A DNA stretch of 64,000 nucleotides from Microvelia longipes (lineage: Eukaryota; Arthropoda; Insecta; Hemiptera; Veliidae), in NCBI GenBank assembly GCA_018340805.1, contig JACMZG010001914.1, forward strand, positions 49,861,208 to 49,925,207, given 5' to 3'. A model generated the notes under the pieces. It ran no database searches. It saw only the letters and a program-made list of their open reading frames with translations, and was not told where the DNA came from. This document shows, piece after piece, positions 48,001-59,254 of the stretch. The position numbers and the translations under genes are program-made. Within the stretch, counting starts at the first letter, position 1, and each line of letters starts with the position of its first letter.

Positions 48001-50682
48001 TTCTGGTAGGTAATCAATATATACCAGACCTCGTTCCTCATCAAACAATCTCAACATATAATAGATTCAACGCACTCTGACTACGAAATAATGGTATTAG
48101 GAAACATGAATTGCCCTAACATTGACTGGAAAAAATCAATTTCATCGGGAACAGTTCCAACAACGCTGTCGTTTAGAAGCATTGATCAACTTATCTCATA
48201 CTCTGCGTTTACAAAAAATGAATTAATAGTATAAGTTAATTAATAAAACAGTGTTTGCTTGACATGATTTTAACTTCTTTTCGCGGTGTGTCTGTATCCA
48301 GAAGACTCGCACAATCCAGCACTAGATACTTTGATACCCGTGACTTGAAAAACCAAATTTATAGAGGGCGTTTTCTAGTTTTAAAAAAAATTCTGGCGCG
48401 GTGGTCCGCACGTCGGGTGAATTTCCTTTGGAATGCGTGTTTCAACGCTTAAGAATCCATTTTTTGCTTAAGGCTGCGGTTGATGCTTTAAAAATATAGA
48501 ACGCATCAGCCTGATGCGTTCTGCTGATGCAGAAATATCCAGTCAGCTTGAGATTTGGCACGCATGTAGCGACATATGTGCCAAGTTTAATTTTATATTC
48601 AGCATTAGGTCCATTTTTATATAATGCCTTATGTACGTTTTTAAAAAAAAATTAAAAAATCTGTAAATGATATAATTAAGTTCAAATTCGGTACAAGGGT
48701 ATACCATTACGTAAAAAAATCGTTTAAATATGACGAGTATAACTTTTATGGTCTAATAAAATTCATAGATATCAAAGCATTTTGTTGGATCATAGAAGTT
48801 AAGCAACATCGAGTGTGGTCAGTGCCTAGATGGTTGACCTCTGGGAGTGAAATGGATGTTTATACTATCTGAGGACGAGATAAGTAAGTCAGTGATAGAA
48901 GTGTGAAAAGTGGGAAGGATGAACGTAGCGAATCCGATGTGATAATAAAATGTTCTAAGGTACCCCATACCCGTTTTTTTGCGTCAAATGGACTGTCGTC
49001 TGAAGAGGAATGTTTCACCTATGTAAAAAATAAATAAATAATAATTTTACTTATCAAAATCGTAATTGACACACCTCATATAGGCATTAAATCGAAACTA
49101 ATACACCTCATATAAGCACCAAATCGTAACTGACATACCTCATATAAGAACCAAATCTTAACTGACACACCTCATATAAGATCCAAATCGTAACTGACAC
49201 ACCTCATATAAGGACCAAGTCGTAACTGACACACCTCATATAAGAACCAAATCGTAACTGACACACCTCATATAAGAACCAAATTGTAATTGACACACCT
49301 CATATAAGCACCAAATCGTAATTGACACACCTCATATAAGCACCAAATCGTAACTGACACACCTCATATAAGAGCCAAATCGTAACTGACACACCTCATA
49401 TAAGCACCAAATTCGTAATTGACAACACCTCATATAAGAACCGTAACTGACATACCTCATATAGAACCAATCGTAACTGACAACCTCATATAAGAACCAA
49501 ATCGTAATGAACACCAATATAAGAACCAAATCGTAACTGACACACCAATTCGTAACTGACACAATTATAAGAACCAAGTCGTAACTGACACACCTTATAT
49601 AAGCACCAAATCGTAATTGACACACCTCATATAAGAACCAAATCGTAACTGACACATCTCATAAAAGCACCAAACTTAACATTGACAATAGAAATATCAA
49701 ATAATAACTTAAAAAAACTTCATATAAGCCCTATTATAAAGTATATAAAGTCCAAATTACCTGTTTTAATATATCAATAGATCTCTGCGTGATAAACATC
49801 AGTTCAAATAATCTTATAAGACCCCAGGTGTATTCTACTACCCTATCAATAGCAATATTGGTAATATTAAATTCATCTAAATATTTCATATAGTACTTTA
49901 TATTAGACGCCGTGTAAAACGTCGTAGCGACGGTAATAACGCAGATATTCGTTACCGTCATCAGTACGCCAACCGCACACGTTTCAACGTCACGAAAATC
50001 ATAACTAACTTTTCGTAAATTGAATTAGTTCGACTACTTTACAACTATTTTTATAATTATGTAAGTTAGGTTTCTTGTAGACGAAGTCATTAAATAGTAT
50101 TTTTATATTTTTGTTTAATATATTTAATCTAGATAATATTAATATTAACATAGATCTTATTTTAAATTCAGTAAACATTAAAGATATAGGAATCAAGTAA
50201 GCTACATAATAAGACAAGATTTTTAATAATGAATAATGAAATAATTTGTACGTATCAGCGACGTAGTGAATCAAATTCAAAATTATTTGTACCAATAAAG
50301 TTACTAATTCCTCATAAATTTGGCTACTAAAGCTTATATTTAATTTATTTAATGTGAAATCAATTTGATCTAATTGTTTGTAAATTTTAATATATACATC
50401 GGAATTTAAAATTGATCCAAAAACACAAATAATTTGAGCCCAATAGATAGTTCCGGCGTTTAAAAACAACAGCAGTTCATACTGAAATTCGGAATCGGCC
50501 TCATAAAGCTGATAGGTTTTATAATAAATACAGACGGCAGTTATGATAAGCGATAAAATAGAAATTATAAATAATAAAATTGAAAATTTATTTTTAACAG
50601 TAAAAGGATGTATTCCATACAACCAGTTAATTAAATAAATTAATTTTATTTCATTTTTTAACACTTTACTTTTAATATTCAT
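41905..50682 (-). CDS. Gustatory receptor (7tm_7), four exons; first exon carries five 1-base deletions (copy A)
   Basis: Exons on the minus strand: 50682-49761, 46895-46827, 43895-43806 and 42009-41905, all joined in phase 0, about 396 residues once the deletions are allowed for. Insect Grs are seven-TM ligand-gated channels of taste neurons and other sensory cells. The third exon holds the family hallmark KLTACGLFCINYSLLQS (compare FTACGxFxLDxxLL.S), and the last holds the final TM, VAASVTYTVILMQQTGG, in place of the common TYLVILIQF. Exon 1 encodes the first six TMs, starting MNIKSKVLKNEIKLIYLINW. Against copy B, exon 1 lacks single bases at five homopolymers between 49965 and 50022, so as written the frame breaks. 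This may be a consensus error or a recent pseudogene; nothing else in exon 1 is broken. AATAAA follows the stop by 30 bases. Confidence 0.8.
42190..42475. repeat. Tandem duplicate, ~150 bp, CTTCGGCCGCTTCG-rich
   Basis: Two copies share CTTCGGCC, GGCCGCTTCG or GGCCGCTACA, GATATAAGCGAATTTTCAAA. GC-rich islands in an AT-rich intron; overlapping reading frames on both strands are a by-product. Confidence 0.7.
42740..43110 (-). mobile_element. Dispersed GCGAAGCGAG family, partial copy without the core
   Basis: Shares AACACTGATAAGATGAAACA, TATGTTGGTCTTATATGTGA and the ACACAAATACACAACCACAT end. In Gr intron 3. Confidence 0.55.
43214..43730. mobile_element. hAT-like MITE, third copy, in Gr intron 3
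   Basis: Same family, with a diverged left end (CAATGATTTTGAATAAAGGG) and an intact right end. Flanks TGTTGTAC and TACAGTAC agree at only 5 of 8 bases, so this copy is older. It lies 75 bases from Gr exon 3. Confidence 0.75.
43806..43895 (-). CDS. Gustatory receptor exon 3 (TACGLF exon)
   Basis: 30 codons between ATATTGCAG and GTAAGG, phase 0. Encodes DRMTLHVKMRYEMK then LTACGLFCINYSLLQS, the best conserved stretch of insect Grs. A 27-bp minisatellite starts about 35 bases upstream of the acceptor. Confidence 0.88.
43931..44565. repeat. Minisatellite, 27-bp unit, upstream of Gr exon 3
   Basis: About 23 copies of TAATTAGGGAGAGGTAAATT then GTAATTG, with GGTAGAGG variants. On the Gr sense strand it ends about 35 bases before the exon 3 acceptor. 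Confidence 0.92.
44570..45105. other. Gr intron 2 segment, no gene seen
   Basis: A reading frame at 44616-44861 matches no family. Contains CTCCCTAGAAGGAGAC hairpin and AT-rich sequence. Confidence 0.4.
45110..45560. mobile_element. Imperfect inverted repeat, old foldback element
   Basis: 45110-45245 pairs with 45425-45560 (TTCAAAAGCC / GGCTTTTGAA, TTTTCTGAAAAT / ATTTTCAG, GGAGC / GCTCC). Diverged. In Gr intron 2. Confidence 0.55.
45965..45981 (+). repeat. Run of 17 G
   Basis: Uninterrupted G run in Gr intron 2, C on the sense strand. Capable of quadruplex; also a likely sequencing trouble spot. Confidence 0.85.
46470..46568 (-). mobile_element. tRNA-derived SINE head
   Basis: Minus strand has CACCCGTGGTGTAGTGTAGC (A-box-like) and GGGTTCAATCCCAGCA (B-box). 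In Gr intron 2. Confidence 0.55.
46827..46895 (-). CDS. Gustatory receptor exon 2
   Basis: 23 codons between TTTGTTTCAG and GTGAGT, phase 0 on both sides. Encodes GKLFTKTIYRMILYDDLYGF then INN, a polar linker as expected between TM6 and the TACGLF exon. Short, so called by position, phase and splice sites. Confidence 0.7.
47105..47300. mobile_element. Foldback element, GGCCCGTATTCAAAGACAT family, second copy
   Basis: Same 19-base ends on both sides. The interior has TTCCTTATCTAAACCTAACA and a diverged inverted partner. In Gr intron 1. Confidence 0.75.
47324..47721. mobile_element. TIR element, 47-bp ends, ~400 bp
   Basis: TTGACACAATATAATTGTGC ... AGAGACACCTAGGAAATGTA inverted at 47678-47721. 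The interior reading frame 47385-47603 resembles no known protein. A direct repeat of TTTGCAAAACTCGGTAGTAT occurs at 47413 and 47733, inside and just outside the right end. Confidence 0.7.
47870..48236 (+). pseudogene. LINE AP-endonuclease fragment
   Basis: Reads GGFSLAIASAYS, then after a frameshift VLGNMNCPNIDWKKS, the GDFNxPxIDW motif with the catalytic Asp replaced by Asn, and SFRSIDQLIS. Frameshift and motif loss show it is dead. In Gr intron 1. Confidence 0.72.
48520..48985 (+). mobile_element. Dispersed GCGAAGCGAG repeat, 3' part
   Basis: Shares AGCAACATCGAGTGTGGTCA, GGATGAACGTAGCGAATCC and AAGGTACCCCATACCC with the family. In Gr intron 1. Confidence 0.65.
49055..49690. repeat. Minisatellite, ~32-bp unit, just past Gr exon 1A donor
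   Basis: About 19 copies of CGTAACTGACACACCTCATA then TAAGAACCAAAT. On the Gr sense strand it begins about 70 bases after the donor. Confidence 0.92.
49761..50682 (-). CDS. Gustatory receptor copy A, large first exon
   Basis: 922 bases against 927 in copy B; the difference is exactly five single-base losses. Ends ILKQ before donor GTAATT. About 225 residues are readable before the first frame break near 50022; the last 75 are readable in frame after it. A 32-bp minisatellite begins about 70 bases past the donor. Confidence 0.8.
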
Positions 50683-51194
50683 AATAATTCAATAATTATT
50701 CAAATATGTTTACAAAGTAAATAAATAAGTTTATTTCATATTATTTTTGACTCTTTATATTCCTAACTATTCTATAAATATTTAATGTTATTTATGCAGT
50801 AAGTAAATAAATTTTATATCACATATTAGGTGACACTTTATTTTTATTAATATATAAGTTTATTTAATGCAATGAAATTTAGTCTCTTCTGTGCCCTTAA
50901 GTAATTCTTAACTTTATTTTTATATTGTTATCCTGTTAATAAATATTTATATCTAATTAGAAAGTAATTATATATTTTTTTAAATTTATTTTTTAGCACA
51001 TTTCCGTTGAAAATTTGGTAAACAAATAAAAAGTATTGTTTTTGCTTAGGGCATGAAACTTGAATCAAAAAATTAAGTAAGGGGTTGATTGTTGAGCAAA
51101 GTAGCCCGCATTTTAAAGCAAATTTTAATTCCAGCTGGTGAATTTCGTCGCTAGAATTAAAACATAATTAAAAATTTTTATACTAAAAATATAA

Positions 51195-51260
51195 CGATAA
51201 AAAAAATGTTCGCCAGTTTCAGGATTCGAACCTGGGCACCCTGGTCTTGATTAACTTAAG
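51195..51260 (-). mobile_element. tRNA-like T-arm segment (SINE remnant) within the duplication
   Basis: Minus strand reads CCAGGTTCGAATCCTG, a perfect B-box with T-arm. The duplicate at 62055-62095 has lost the match. No full cloverleaf. Confidence 0.5.
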
Positions 51261-51829
51261 TGTTTGTATTGAACTCGAACATGTTTCATTCAACTCAGAG
51301 TCCCTAAAATACACGATAATGTATTGTTTACCCCCCGTGTTTTGGCTTTTCCGATTATTGAAAACTTATTGAGGTCTAGTTATTTAGTCACTTAGTTAGG
51401 TCGTTTCATCTTTAGACTAGTTTTATTCGATTTAGCACTCTTAGAACATAAGTACATGAAATATATCATTTTATTAATTATTTTCCAGTACATTATCATA
51501 TTAAAACTGTAAATTAGAAGCAGTAGGGGGAAAAAGGATCTTTTTTAGCGGGTCTCTAGTTATGTAAGTCTGAATTTAGTTAAATATTCAAGGTTTAAGT
51601 ATTGACAGTTGTCGATATTCAATCGTTATTCCTTAGATACCTTAATGCCTAAACTAATAAAAATATCTGTATTAAGTTTCTTAGAGTTCTTTATGCGGTT
51701 GAAGGAGGGGGAGGGGGTGATTACATTGCAAATTAATGAAATGATTATCATTACAGTGGAAATTTAGCTTTTCTTCGTTACTTTTATTATATTTATTATT
51801 TCCTCTAATGGAATAAAATAACAAATCAG

Positions 51830-53310
51830 GTATTTGGTACCTCAGAGCAAATCCTCTCGCTACGCTACCCTTCCTCGCAAATTAGGTCTTGCATAGATAG
51901 TTCTCATACATTAAAACAATCGGGTTTAGGTACCTCGGAACTTTTCCTCATCACACCAGATTCGCTACGCTCGTCCTCCCTACTTCCTCTCTTTGGACTC
52001 CCTTCGGGACTCGCTTCGCAGGACTCCCTTCGCTCATCCTCCCACTTCGGCTTCGCTTCATCTCCTACTTTGGACTCCTTCGCTCATCCTCCCAACTTCG
52101 GACTCGCTTCGCTCATCCTCCCTACTTTGGACTCCCTTCGCTCATCCTCCCTACTTTGGACCTCCCTTCGCTCATCCTCCTACTTTGGACTCCTTTCGCT
52201 CATCCTCCCCTTTTTGGACTCCCTTCGCTCATCCTCCAACTTCGGACTCGCTTCGCTCATCCTCCCTACTTTGGACTCCCTTCGCTCATCCTCCCACTTT
52301 GGACTCCCTTTCTCATCCTCGCCTACTTTGGACTCCCTTCGTCATCCTCCCTACTTTGGACTCCCTTTGCTCATCCTCCTACTTCGGACTCGCTTCGCTC
52401 ATCCTCCCTGCTTTGGACTCCCTTCGCTCATCCTCCCAACTTCGGACCTCGCTTTCGCTCATCCTCCCTACTTTGGACATCCTCCCTTTACTTGGACTCC
52501 TTTGCTCATCCTCGCTACTTTGGACTCCCTTCGCTCATCCTCCCTACTTTGGACTCCCTTTGCTCATCCTCGCTACTTTGGACTCCCTTTGCTCATCCTC
52601 CCTACTTTGGACTCCCTTTGCTCATCCCGCTACTTTGGACTCCTTCGCTTATCTCGCTACTTTGGACTCCCTTCGCTCATCCTCCCTACTTTGGACTCCC
52701 TTCGCTCATCCTCCCTACTTCGGACTCGCTTCGCTCATCCTCAGAATATACAATTCGCAGTATTCATGCAGCAACGTCTTTGGACTTGCTACTCTCGGCC
52801 TCACATATTAAATACATCTGTTTCATATTCAGCGGTCACCCATATAGCACTGACCATGCTCGAACCTGCTTAACATTTATGACCCAACAAAAATCATAGG
52901 TATACTTGTCATATGAACTGAACTAATGCCGATAATGAGATGAAATTTAGCACATATATTAGTCTTATACATAACCACATGCATGCTAAATCACAATCTG
53001 ATCGCATCATTATTCCGCACGTTATGACTTTTCTCAATACGGGTTAATGGCGTCATAAAAAAATGTTCCAATACCACAACTACAACGGTAGACTGATTTT
53101 TGAATAAAGTTTTTAACTCTAGCATAAATATACTGGGCGCTACGATGATAATAGACACACACACACATACAGATAGACAACTTTGTGAAAATCACTCAGT
53201 GGGTCTTGAAATCACCTGAAACGGATAATTCCGATGACATCCCGGTTTCGGATTTTTTGCAAATACAATACTTTTCCCATATATCTACGGTATGAATGAG
53301 GAAAATTAAA
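51830..53310 (-). mobile_element. Dispersed GCGAAGCGAG repeat with an internal 29-bp expansion
   Basis: Flanks match 25740-26530 (AATCGGGTTTAGGTACCTCG; GGATAATTCCGATGACATCC), but the core has grown into about 26 tandem 29-bp units at 51985-52740. Confidence 0.72.
51985..52740. repeat. Minisatellite, 29-bp unit, inside a dispersed repeat
   Basis: About 26 copies of CTACTTTGGACTCCCTTCGC then TCATCCTCC. All three forward frames are open for about 250 codons because the unit has no stop in any frame; no protein is implied. Confidence 0.92.
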
Positions 53311-53314
53311 AAAA

Positions 53315-55515
53315 AATATGATCACCCTTTTGTTTTCCCACCATTAGTATTGCCAACATGACTGCTATCTCTTTGAATCACAGATAGACTTAAAGCTATA
53401 GCCTGTAAAAGCTGGAATACATTCCAGTTAGCTGTCCCTATTGTCTATTCTGTAGTTTATAGTAAGGGAAGTGCAGCCAACCTTAGAATGTGTGCACAGC
53501 ACAAAGCTCAACAATTTCTCTTTACACTGTATTGCTTCCCTTCTACTCTTTCCCATATCTTACTACGAACATTTTATTATCTGGGGGCACGGCAGTGTCC
53601 CAGTCAAGTCTTGTTTTATGAGACACTGACGAACACCCTTTCCTCGAAGCAACTCGGAGTGCGTTTTCTATCCTTTTGTATCTTTTGACTGGATTATCCT
53701 AAAAACTAAAAACTTGACTGACGCAAAGATTAAATCGTAACAATATTACTTTTAAAATTACAACCCTTTATCTTTTATAGTCAACGAGGTATTTGACTAG
53801 TATAAATTGACTAATTTCGACCTTAACTTATTGATTGATTGATTGACTGACTCTCTCACTCACTCATCATCATTCTAGGCACTTCTGATAACTGTTAAAA
53901 CTTGAAATTTAGGATGAGGATGGAATTTATCAGATAATGCAAGGAAAAATGGTGAAAATTGTAATATTTTAATCTAGTTTCCTAAATATTACCAGTGATA
54001 TGAAAAATTAGTGGTTTATAAAAATTTCATCAACAGCTTATGATTCATTATTTCTAACATGGAAATATACATGACTATTGTAACATGGAAATATACATGT
54101 CTATTGTAACATGGAAATATACATGACTAATGTAACATGGAAATATATATGTCTAACAATAATAAAATTACTGTAATATAATATAAGTGATACATTTCTC
54201 TTAATTATTTATAAACTATAAAACAAAATTTTAATATTTTTTAATTTTAATAATATACTATTAGGTTGTTGAAGCATCCATTGTTATAATTATTTCAGAA
54301 GTAAAATGATTTATTTTACATGTTGGGATGAAAAAAGGGCTCGACAAAAATCATCACATGATAAACAATGAGTACCTGTTTGTAATTTCAGGAAGTTAAC
54401 ATATGTTAAATTTTACGTTTTTGTCAACTAATATTGCTGTAAAACTAACTATTTATTATGTTTGAGAGTAATAATAGTGCGAGGATTAATTATTAAATAG
54501 CATACAAGTATGTAAAGAGGAAGTTAGTCAATATGCACTGTGGAATCAGCTTCTAAATCAATTAATATTAGAACAAGATTAGTCGACATGTCTAGTAAAG
54601 GGGTTTATTTTAAAGGCTTGAGTTAATGTGTCGTTAACTTGTATGTGAGAAAGAAAACAATATTAATGATCTTGTTTGTATTAAGACATGTTAATAATAG
54701 TCATTTGTATGTGAACAAATTTGTGACTTGGCCAGAACAAATACATAACAAATTAGATTGCTCCAAGCCTTACCTACATGACGAATAAATTATTGATTTA
54801 TTAATTTCACCACCGCGTTCTGGCCTAGTCGCAAATTTTTTTTTAAGTAGAGAGAATGTCGCAAATTTCAGTTACTAAGCAAACATCATTATGTTAATCA
54901 AGAAGAAGTATAAACTTGATGTAAACTATGATATAAAAACATTGTACGCAAGACTTGGCCGTATTTTTTAACTAAATGTTTTTGTTTGGGTTTCAATTTT
55001 TTTTCTTCTTAAACTTCAATTAAAGTAAATTTTAAAATAATTCAATTTAAATTAATTAAATTTAAATAATTAAATCTTTAAATTTATTTTAAGCATGTCA
55101 ACCACTTCAAAATAACTGAATTGTTTTTAGAGTTTTGTGTAAAGGTTTGTGTGATAATATTCCGTTGAAGTTCTATAATCGTTTCCTGATTTCTTTACTA
55201 CGACATTTTTTAAGAAATATCGATTGAAATTTATAGATAGTGTAAAAATGTTATTGTAATTAATTTTAGACTAAATTAGAAAGTATGAAACAAATAATAC
55301 TCTTCAAACAATCGTAATTTCATTTAATAATTCCCTGAAAACACAATTAATAACAAGTGACAATTAAAATTGTTGTTATGTTTGATAAGTATGGTTAAAT
55401 AGAGACCTTCGGCCTGTAGCCGCTACGCGTTTCGTTTTGATTAGAGATAGCCTTCGAGAGTGTAAAAACTAAATCTTTTACATAATACATACAAATATAA
55501 TAAATATAATAATAA
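53315..55515. other. AT-rich region, no gene seen
   Basis: A 26-bp minisatellite (TAACATGGAAATATACATGA) at 54047-54160, four copies. 53390-53690 is less AT-rich, with a 66-codon frame of unknown meaning. No Gr exon found on the minus strand. Confidence 0.45.
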
Positions 55516-55519
55516 ATAA

Positions 55520-55658
55520 ATTATATATATATATATATATATAATATATATATATATAATATATATACAATGCTTCTTGAGGCTCACACACAGGAGGGCT
55601 CTTTGTCACTGATTTTAGTTTAAGGCCTTTTAATTTCTTTATTGGTTAGTTATAATAT

Positions 55659-55701
<43 letters not shown>

Positions 55702-55908
55702 TGTTTCAAGGTTTTCTTCTGGAAGGCTCTTATTCCCAATACATACTATTGTATCGATCAATTTTAATTTTGTAATGAATATTCTTGTAAATTTTAAATA
55801 TATGCATGTAATATTGTATTGACTAAAAAAAAAAAAATAATATATACATATATATATATATATATTATATATTATAATATATATATAATATATATATATA
55901 TATTATAT

Positions 55909-55964
<56 letters not shown>

Positions 55965-56416
55965 TAAATGATAATAATATAAATAAATAAATTCAAGTAA
56001 TAAGATTATTTCACTTGTAATAGATTGTGTTTTTAGTTGTTTTTCAGATCATTTGTAGTTATAATTATATTGTTGTTTATTGTGTATTTATTATGTTATT
56101 TATTTTGTTAATTTTTATATAGATATTAGGCATGTATGCATGTTAATATAGTATAAGAAATATTACTTATAAAATTGTTAAATTATTTAGAGCATTAAAA
56201 AATAAAATAAATAAAAATAAAAAAAAAAATCCAAAAAAAAAATCAACTCATAGGTTAAACCCAAATTTAAACATTAGTTTTAATTTTATCAAGTCCAAGC
56301 TAGGACAAGCCTCTAAGGTACCACGGCTCAGGCCGATTTGCATGAAATTAAATAAGTATTAGTCAGTATTAATTTTAAATAGTATGTAATTATGTTATGC
56401 AATAAATGGTTATTTA

Positions 56417-56477
<61 letters not shown>

Positions 56478-56574
56478 TTATATATATATATATATATGAC
56501 CCACTCCTCCTCCTCATAATTTCTGTCATCCGGACAACCTCATCATTTTCATGATGTTAAACTTAATAAATAAG

Positions 56575-56645
<71 letters not shown>
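55520..56645. repeat. (TA)n-rich region
   Basis: TA tracts at 55520-55565, 55655-55700, 55840-55965, 56430-56495 and 56578-56645, separated by AT-rich single-copy sequence. Confidence 0.85.
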
Positions 56646-56647
<2 letters not shown>

Positions 56648-56667
56648 AAAAATAGTAGCATAATTAA

Positions 56668-57740
56668 GGCCCGTATTCAAAGACGAACTTTCCTAACATT
56701 TTCCTAACATTTTCCTAACATTCTCCTAACTTTTTCCTAACATTCTCCTAACATTTTCCTAACTCCTAACATTTTCCTAACATTCTCCTATCGTGTTTTA
56801 AAAGTCTTTTAGAGGCTTCGCATGATTTTATTTAGTAAGAACCTAAGGTAGTTAAGTCAAAAAGTGATACCATTGTAAGTAACGTAATATATCGCAAAAT
56901 ATCAATTTTATTAACTTATTACCTGGATTTACGACACACTTTGTCATAAACAACAATGCGCCTTGCTTGGCGAATGTTAAATATATTAAAACTTTATTTA
57001 CATATGTTTTCAGTAAACAGTAGAGTTAATACAAATACAATGTTCAATTATTGTAACAGCTTTCATAAATAAAGCAGTATCAAGCGTTTCAAGTTTGAAC
57101 GTGCACCAGGTTGTACGAATCCAAAGGTGTCTAAATGAAGACCTGTTAATCAGTGCAACACTGTTTTCATTTTGATAAATCATTTACACAATTTTGTTTT
57201 TCGTATTTTGTCATCAAATTCATTTTTGTTTGTGTAAAATGTTTTTTGTATAATAATGGCTGAATTATTCACACCGGACAACTGAATTTCTTTTTTTTTC
57301 GAATCGATAGCCCGCCACAAACAGACCATAGAACACTGATTGTGTTGAAAGAATTTCAGGGTAAACTCCCTAATAGTAAGGTAAGTGGATTAATAGTAAC
57401 TTTATTATGTATGTTTATGTAGATAGTTATTAATACGACAAAGTGTCCGTAAATCCAGGTAATAATAATTTTTGCGATATTTACGATTATAATTACAAAT
57501 ACAATATCATCACTTTTGACTTACTTAGGTTTTACTAAAAAAAATCATGCGAAGCCTCTAAATGACTATTAACACGGGAACGATCATTTAAATTTCGTGA
57601 AAAAAAACTTACCTAAACCTAAAAAGGAGTGTAGGAATTAGGATTAGGGAAATGTTAGGAGAAAATGTTAGGAAAAAAGGAAAAGTTAGGTGTTAGGAAA
57701 GTGTTAGGAGAATGTTAGGAATTTAGGAAACAAAGTTAGG
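56668..57740. mobile_element. Longer foldback element of the GGCCCGTATTCAAAGAC family
   Basis: Starts GGCCCGTATTCAAAGACGAA followed by CCTAACATTTT repeats. An inverted repeat pairs 56800-56950 with 57425-57590 (AGGCTTCGCATGATTTTATT, TTTACGACACACTTTG). The right side ends in AATGTTAGGA units but the terminal 19 bases are not recognisable. Interior 56950-57425 shows no gene. Confidence 0.65.
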
Positions 57741-57744
57741 AGAA

Positions 57745-58315
57745 TAAAAAAATAAAGAAAACATATGTAAAAATAAAACAATGTGAATAAATTGTATATG
57801 TAAAAATGTAATTTATTAATGATGAAATAAATATATAAAATAAAATAATTAATTTATTATAAACTAAATAAAAAATAAATGCAATTTATTTGCACCAGAG
57901 GATTGCACCAGACTTCAATAATCACTCAAGCTACACTCCATACCAGAAACCATGATTGAAATTCTTGGAGATGAAGAATGACATATCAAAAATATGTTTA
58001 ATTACCTTATCGAAAATGATTTCATAAACTCAATAAATAAATAAATATATTAACATATAAATCAATAAATAAACTAATTCATAGTACAATGATAACTAAA
58101 TAATAATAATCTGACATAAACATAACATTATACTTAACCAAGAAAATATCTACCCAGAACCATATCAATTAACTGTATCTATCTACTACTAACTATGTAT
58201 CTATCTACTTAAAATTGCGTCTACATACTTGTACTGTACTATGTAATCTATATTATTTCTATCTATTTACTCTATATATTCATGCTCACACTTGATTTTT
58301 TTGACACATGTAGAG
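57745..58315. other. AT-rich region, no gene seen
   Basis: Contains diffuse (AATA)n and (CTAT)n stretches. Ends at the GTGCT target duplication of the BEL-containing element. Confidence 0.45.
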
Positions 58316-58320
58316 GTGCT

Positions 58321-59179
58321 TGTGACAGCGTATACTTTAGCTGACAAAAAAGAGTTAATATTTCTTTACTGAATTCTTATATTAACCAAATTTGACATTC
58401 ATCTTAAATTTCCGTTGAATCCGTAAAGAATTTGAAATGCCAACTGAAGAAGTAAACAAATATAAAACAATATAAAAACTAAATCGCTGGCGGCGACATG
58501 GCTCCTCAAAATGGTGCATTGGCGCCATTTTCATCATCATTGTGGCTCCTTGGCGGGGCCTTAACCTGGTCATTAGGAATTACGAGTACTAGCTTATGAA
58601 TTGGTCTGTCCAAGGTCTTCCTGTCCTTAAACGTTACTTGGACTCTTCGAGTTAAACCGTCGCTACTAGGATAAGTCTTGCTTACTCTAGCTAGCGGCCA
58701 AGTGTTTCGTGGCGTAGCTTCGTCTTTTACAATAACATAGTCACCTATTTTTATATTCCGTTTTACTTGTTCCCATTTTTCTCGCCACTGTAGATTAAGA
58801 ATGTACTCTTTACTCCATCGTGTCCAGAACTCGTTTGCTAGGTGTTGTACGTGCCGACATCTTTTCCTTCTGTATATACATTAATTGGTAAATTTTCCCG
58901 GAGCTACCAAGGGTTAGTTTAATTTACCCAATAAAAGACTATTAGGTGTTATGGGTTCCGGATAAGAGGGATCGTTGATATTATCGATGCTCAAAGGTCT
59001 ACTATTTATGGTACACTCGCATTCACATGTCTAGCTTGCCGAGCTGTCAGTTGGCATTTCTAATTCTTTACGGATTCAACGGAATTTTAAGATCAATGTC
59101 GAATTTGGTTAATATAAGAATTCAGTAAAGAAATGTTAACTCTTTTTTGTCAGCTAGTTATTAAGTATTCGCTGTCACA
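58321..59179. mobile_element. 859-bp TIR element enclosing a BEL/Pao fragment, 5-bp TSD GTGCT
   Basis: Both ends begin TGTGACAGCG and form an inverted repeat of about 125 bases (58321-58446 against 59056-59179), sharing AGCTGACAAAAAAGAGTTAA and TGAATTCTTATATTAACCAA. GTGCT flanks it at 58316-58320 and 59180-59184. TG...CA ends with a 5-bp TSD would suit BEL/Pao integrase, but the termini are inverted rather than direct, so it is either a rearranged LTR element or a TIR element that captured BEL sequence. Confidence 0.78.
58506..59030 (-). pseudogene. BEL/Pao retrotransposon integrase C-terminal region (DUF5641-like), broken
   Basis: Minus-strand reading gives TINSRPL, YPEPITPNSLLLGK, then VQHLANEFWTRWSKEY, IGDYVIVKDE, PRNTWPLARV, DGLTRRVQV and DRPIHKLVLV, the ordered landmarks of the BEL/Pao integrase C terminus. 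Two in-frame TAA codons lie just after LLLGK; a TGA at 58508-58506 ends it. No gag, protease, RT or catalytic integrase core is present. It lies wholly between the inverted repeats of the 859-bp element. Confidence 0.85.
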
Positions 59180-59254
59180 GTGCTAATAATTTATTATTAA
59201 GCACCTTATTATAAATAAATAAATGCAATAACACAATAGGTAAGCTATCATTAC

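Larger units (their letters stand above)
49754..51880. repeat. Segmental duplication, copy A (Gr first exon plus 5' flank)
   Basis: Matches 59248-60540 and 61890-62630. Shared landmarks are the Gr exon, the AT-rich flank with CCTGTTAATAAATATTTAT, a tRNA-like T-arm segment, a GGGGGAGGGGG run and a GGAATAAAATAA stretch. This copy lacks the 1.3-kb foldback insertion seen in copy B. Confidence 0.8.

Noticed and set aside
49332..49655. 107-codon frame on the minus strand after Gr exon 1A
   Set aside because: Lies wholly in the 32-bp minisatellite of the intron.
51993..52899. Three overlapping open frames of about 250-270 codons
   Set aside because: They translate the 29-bp minisatellite, which has no stop in any forward frame; the peptide is a low-complexity repeat of the unit.
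58382..58573. 63-codon minus-strand gene
   Set aside because: Overlaps the tail of the BEL/Pao fragment and the TIR in another frame.
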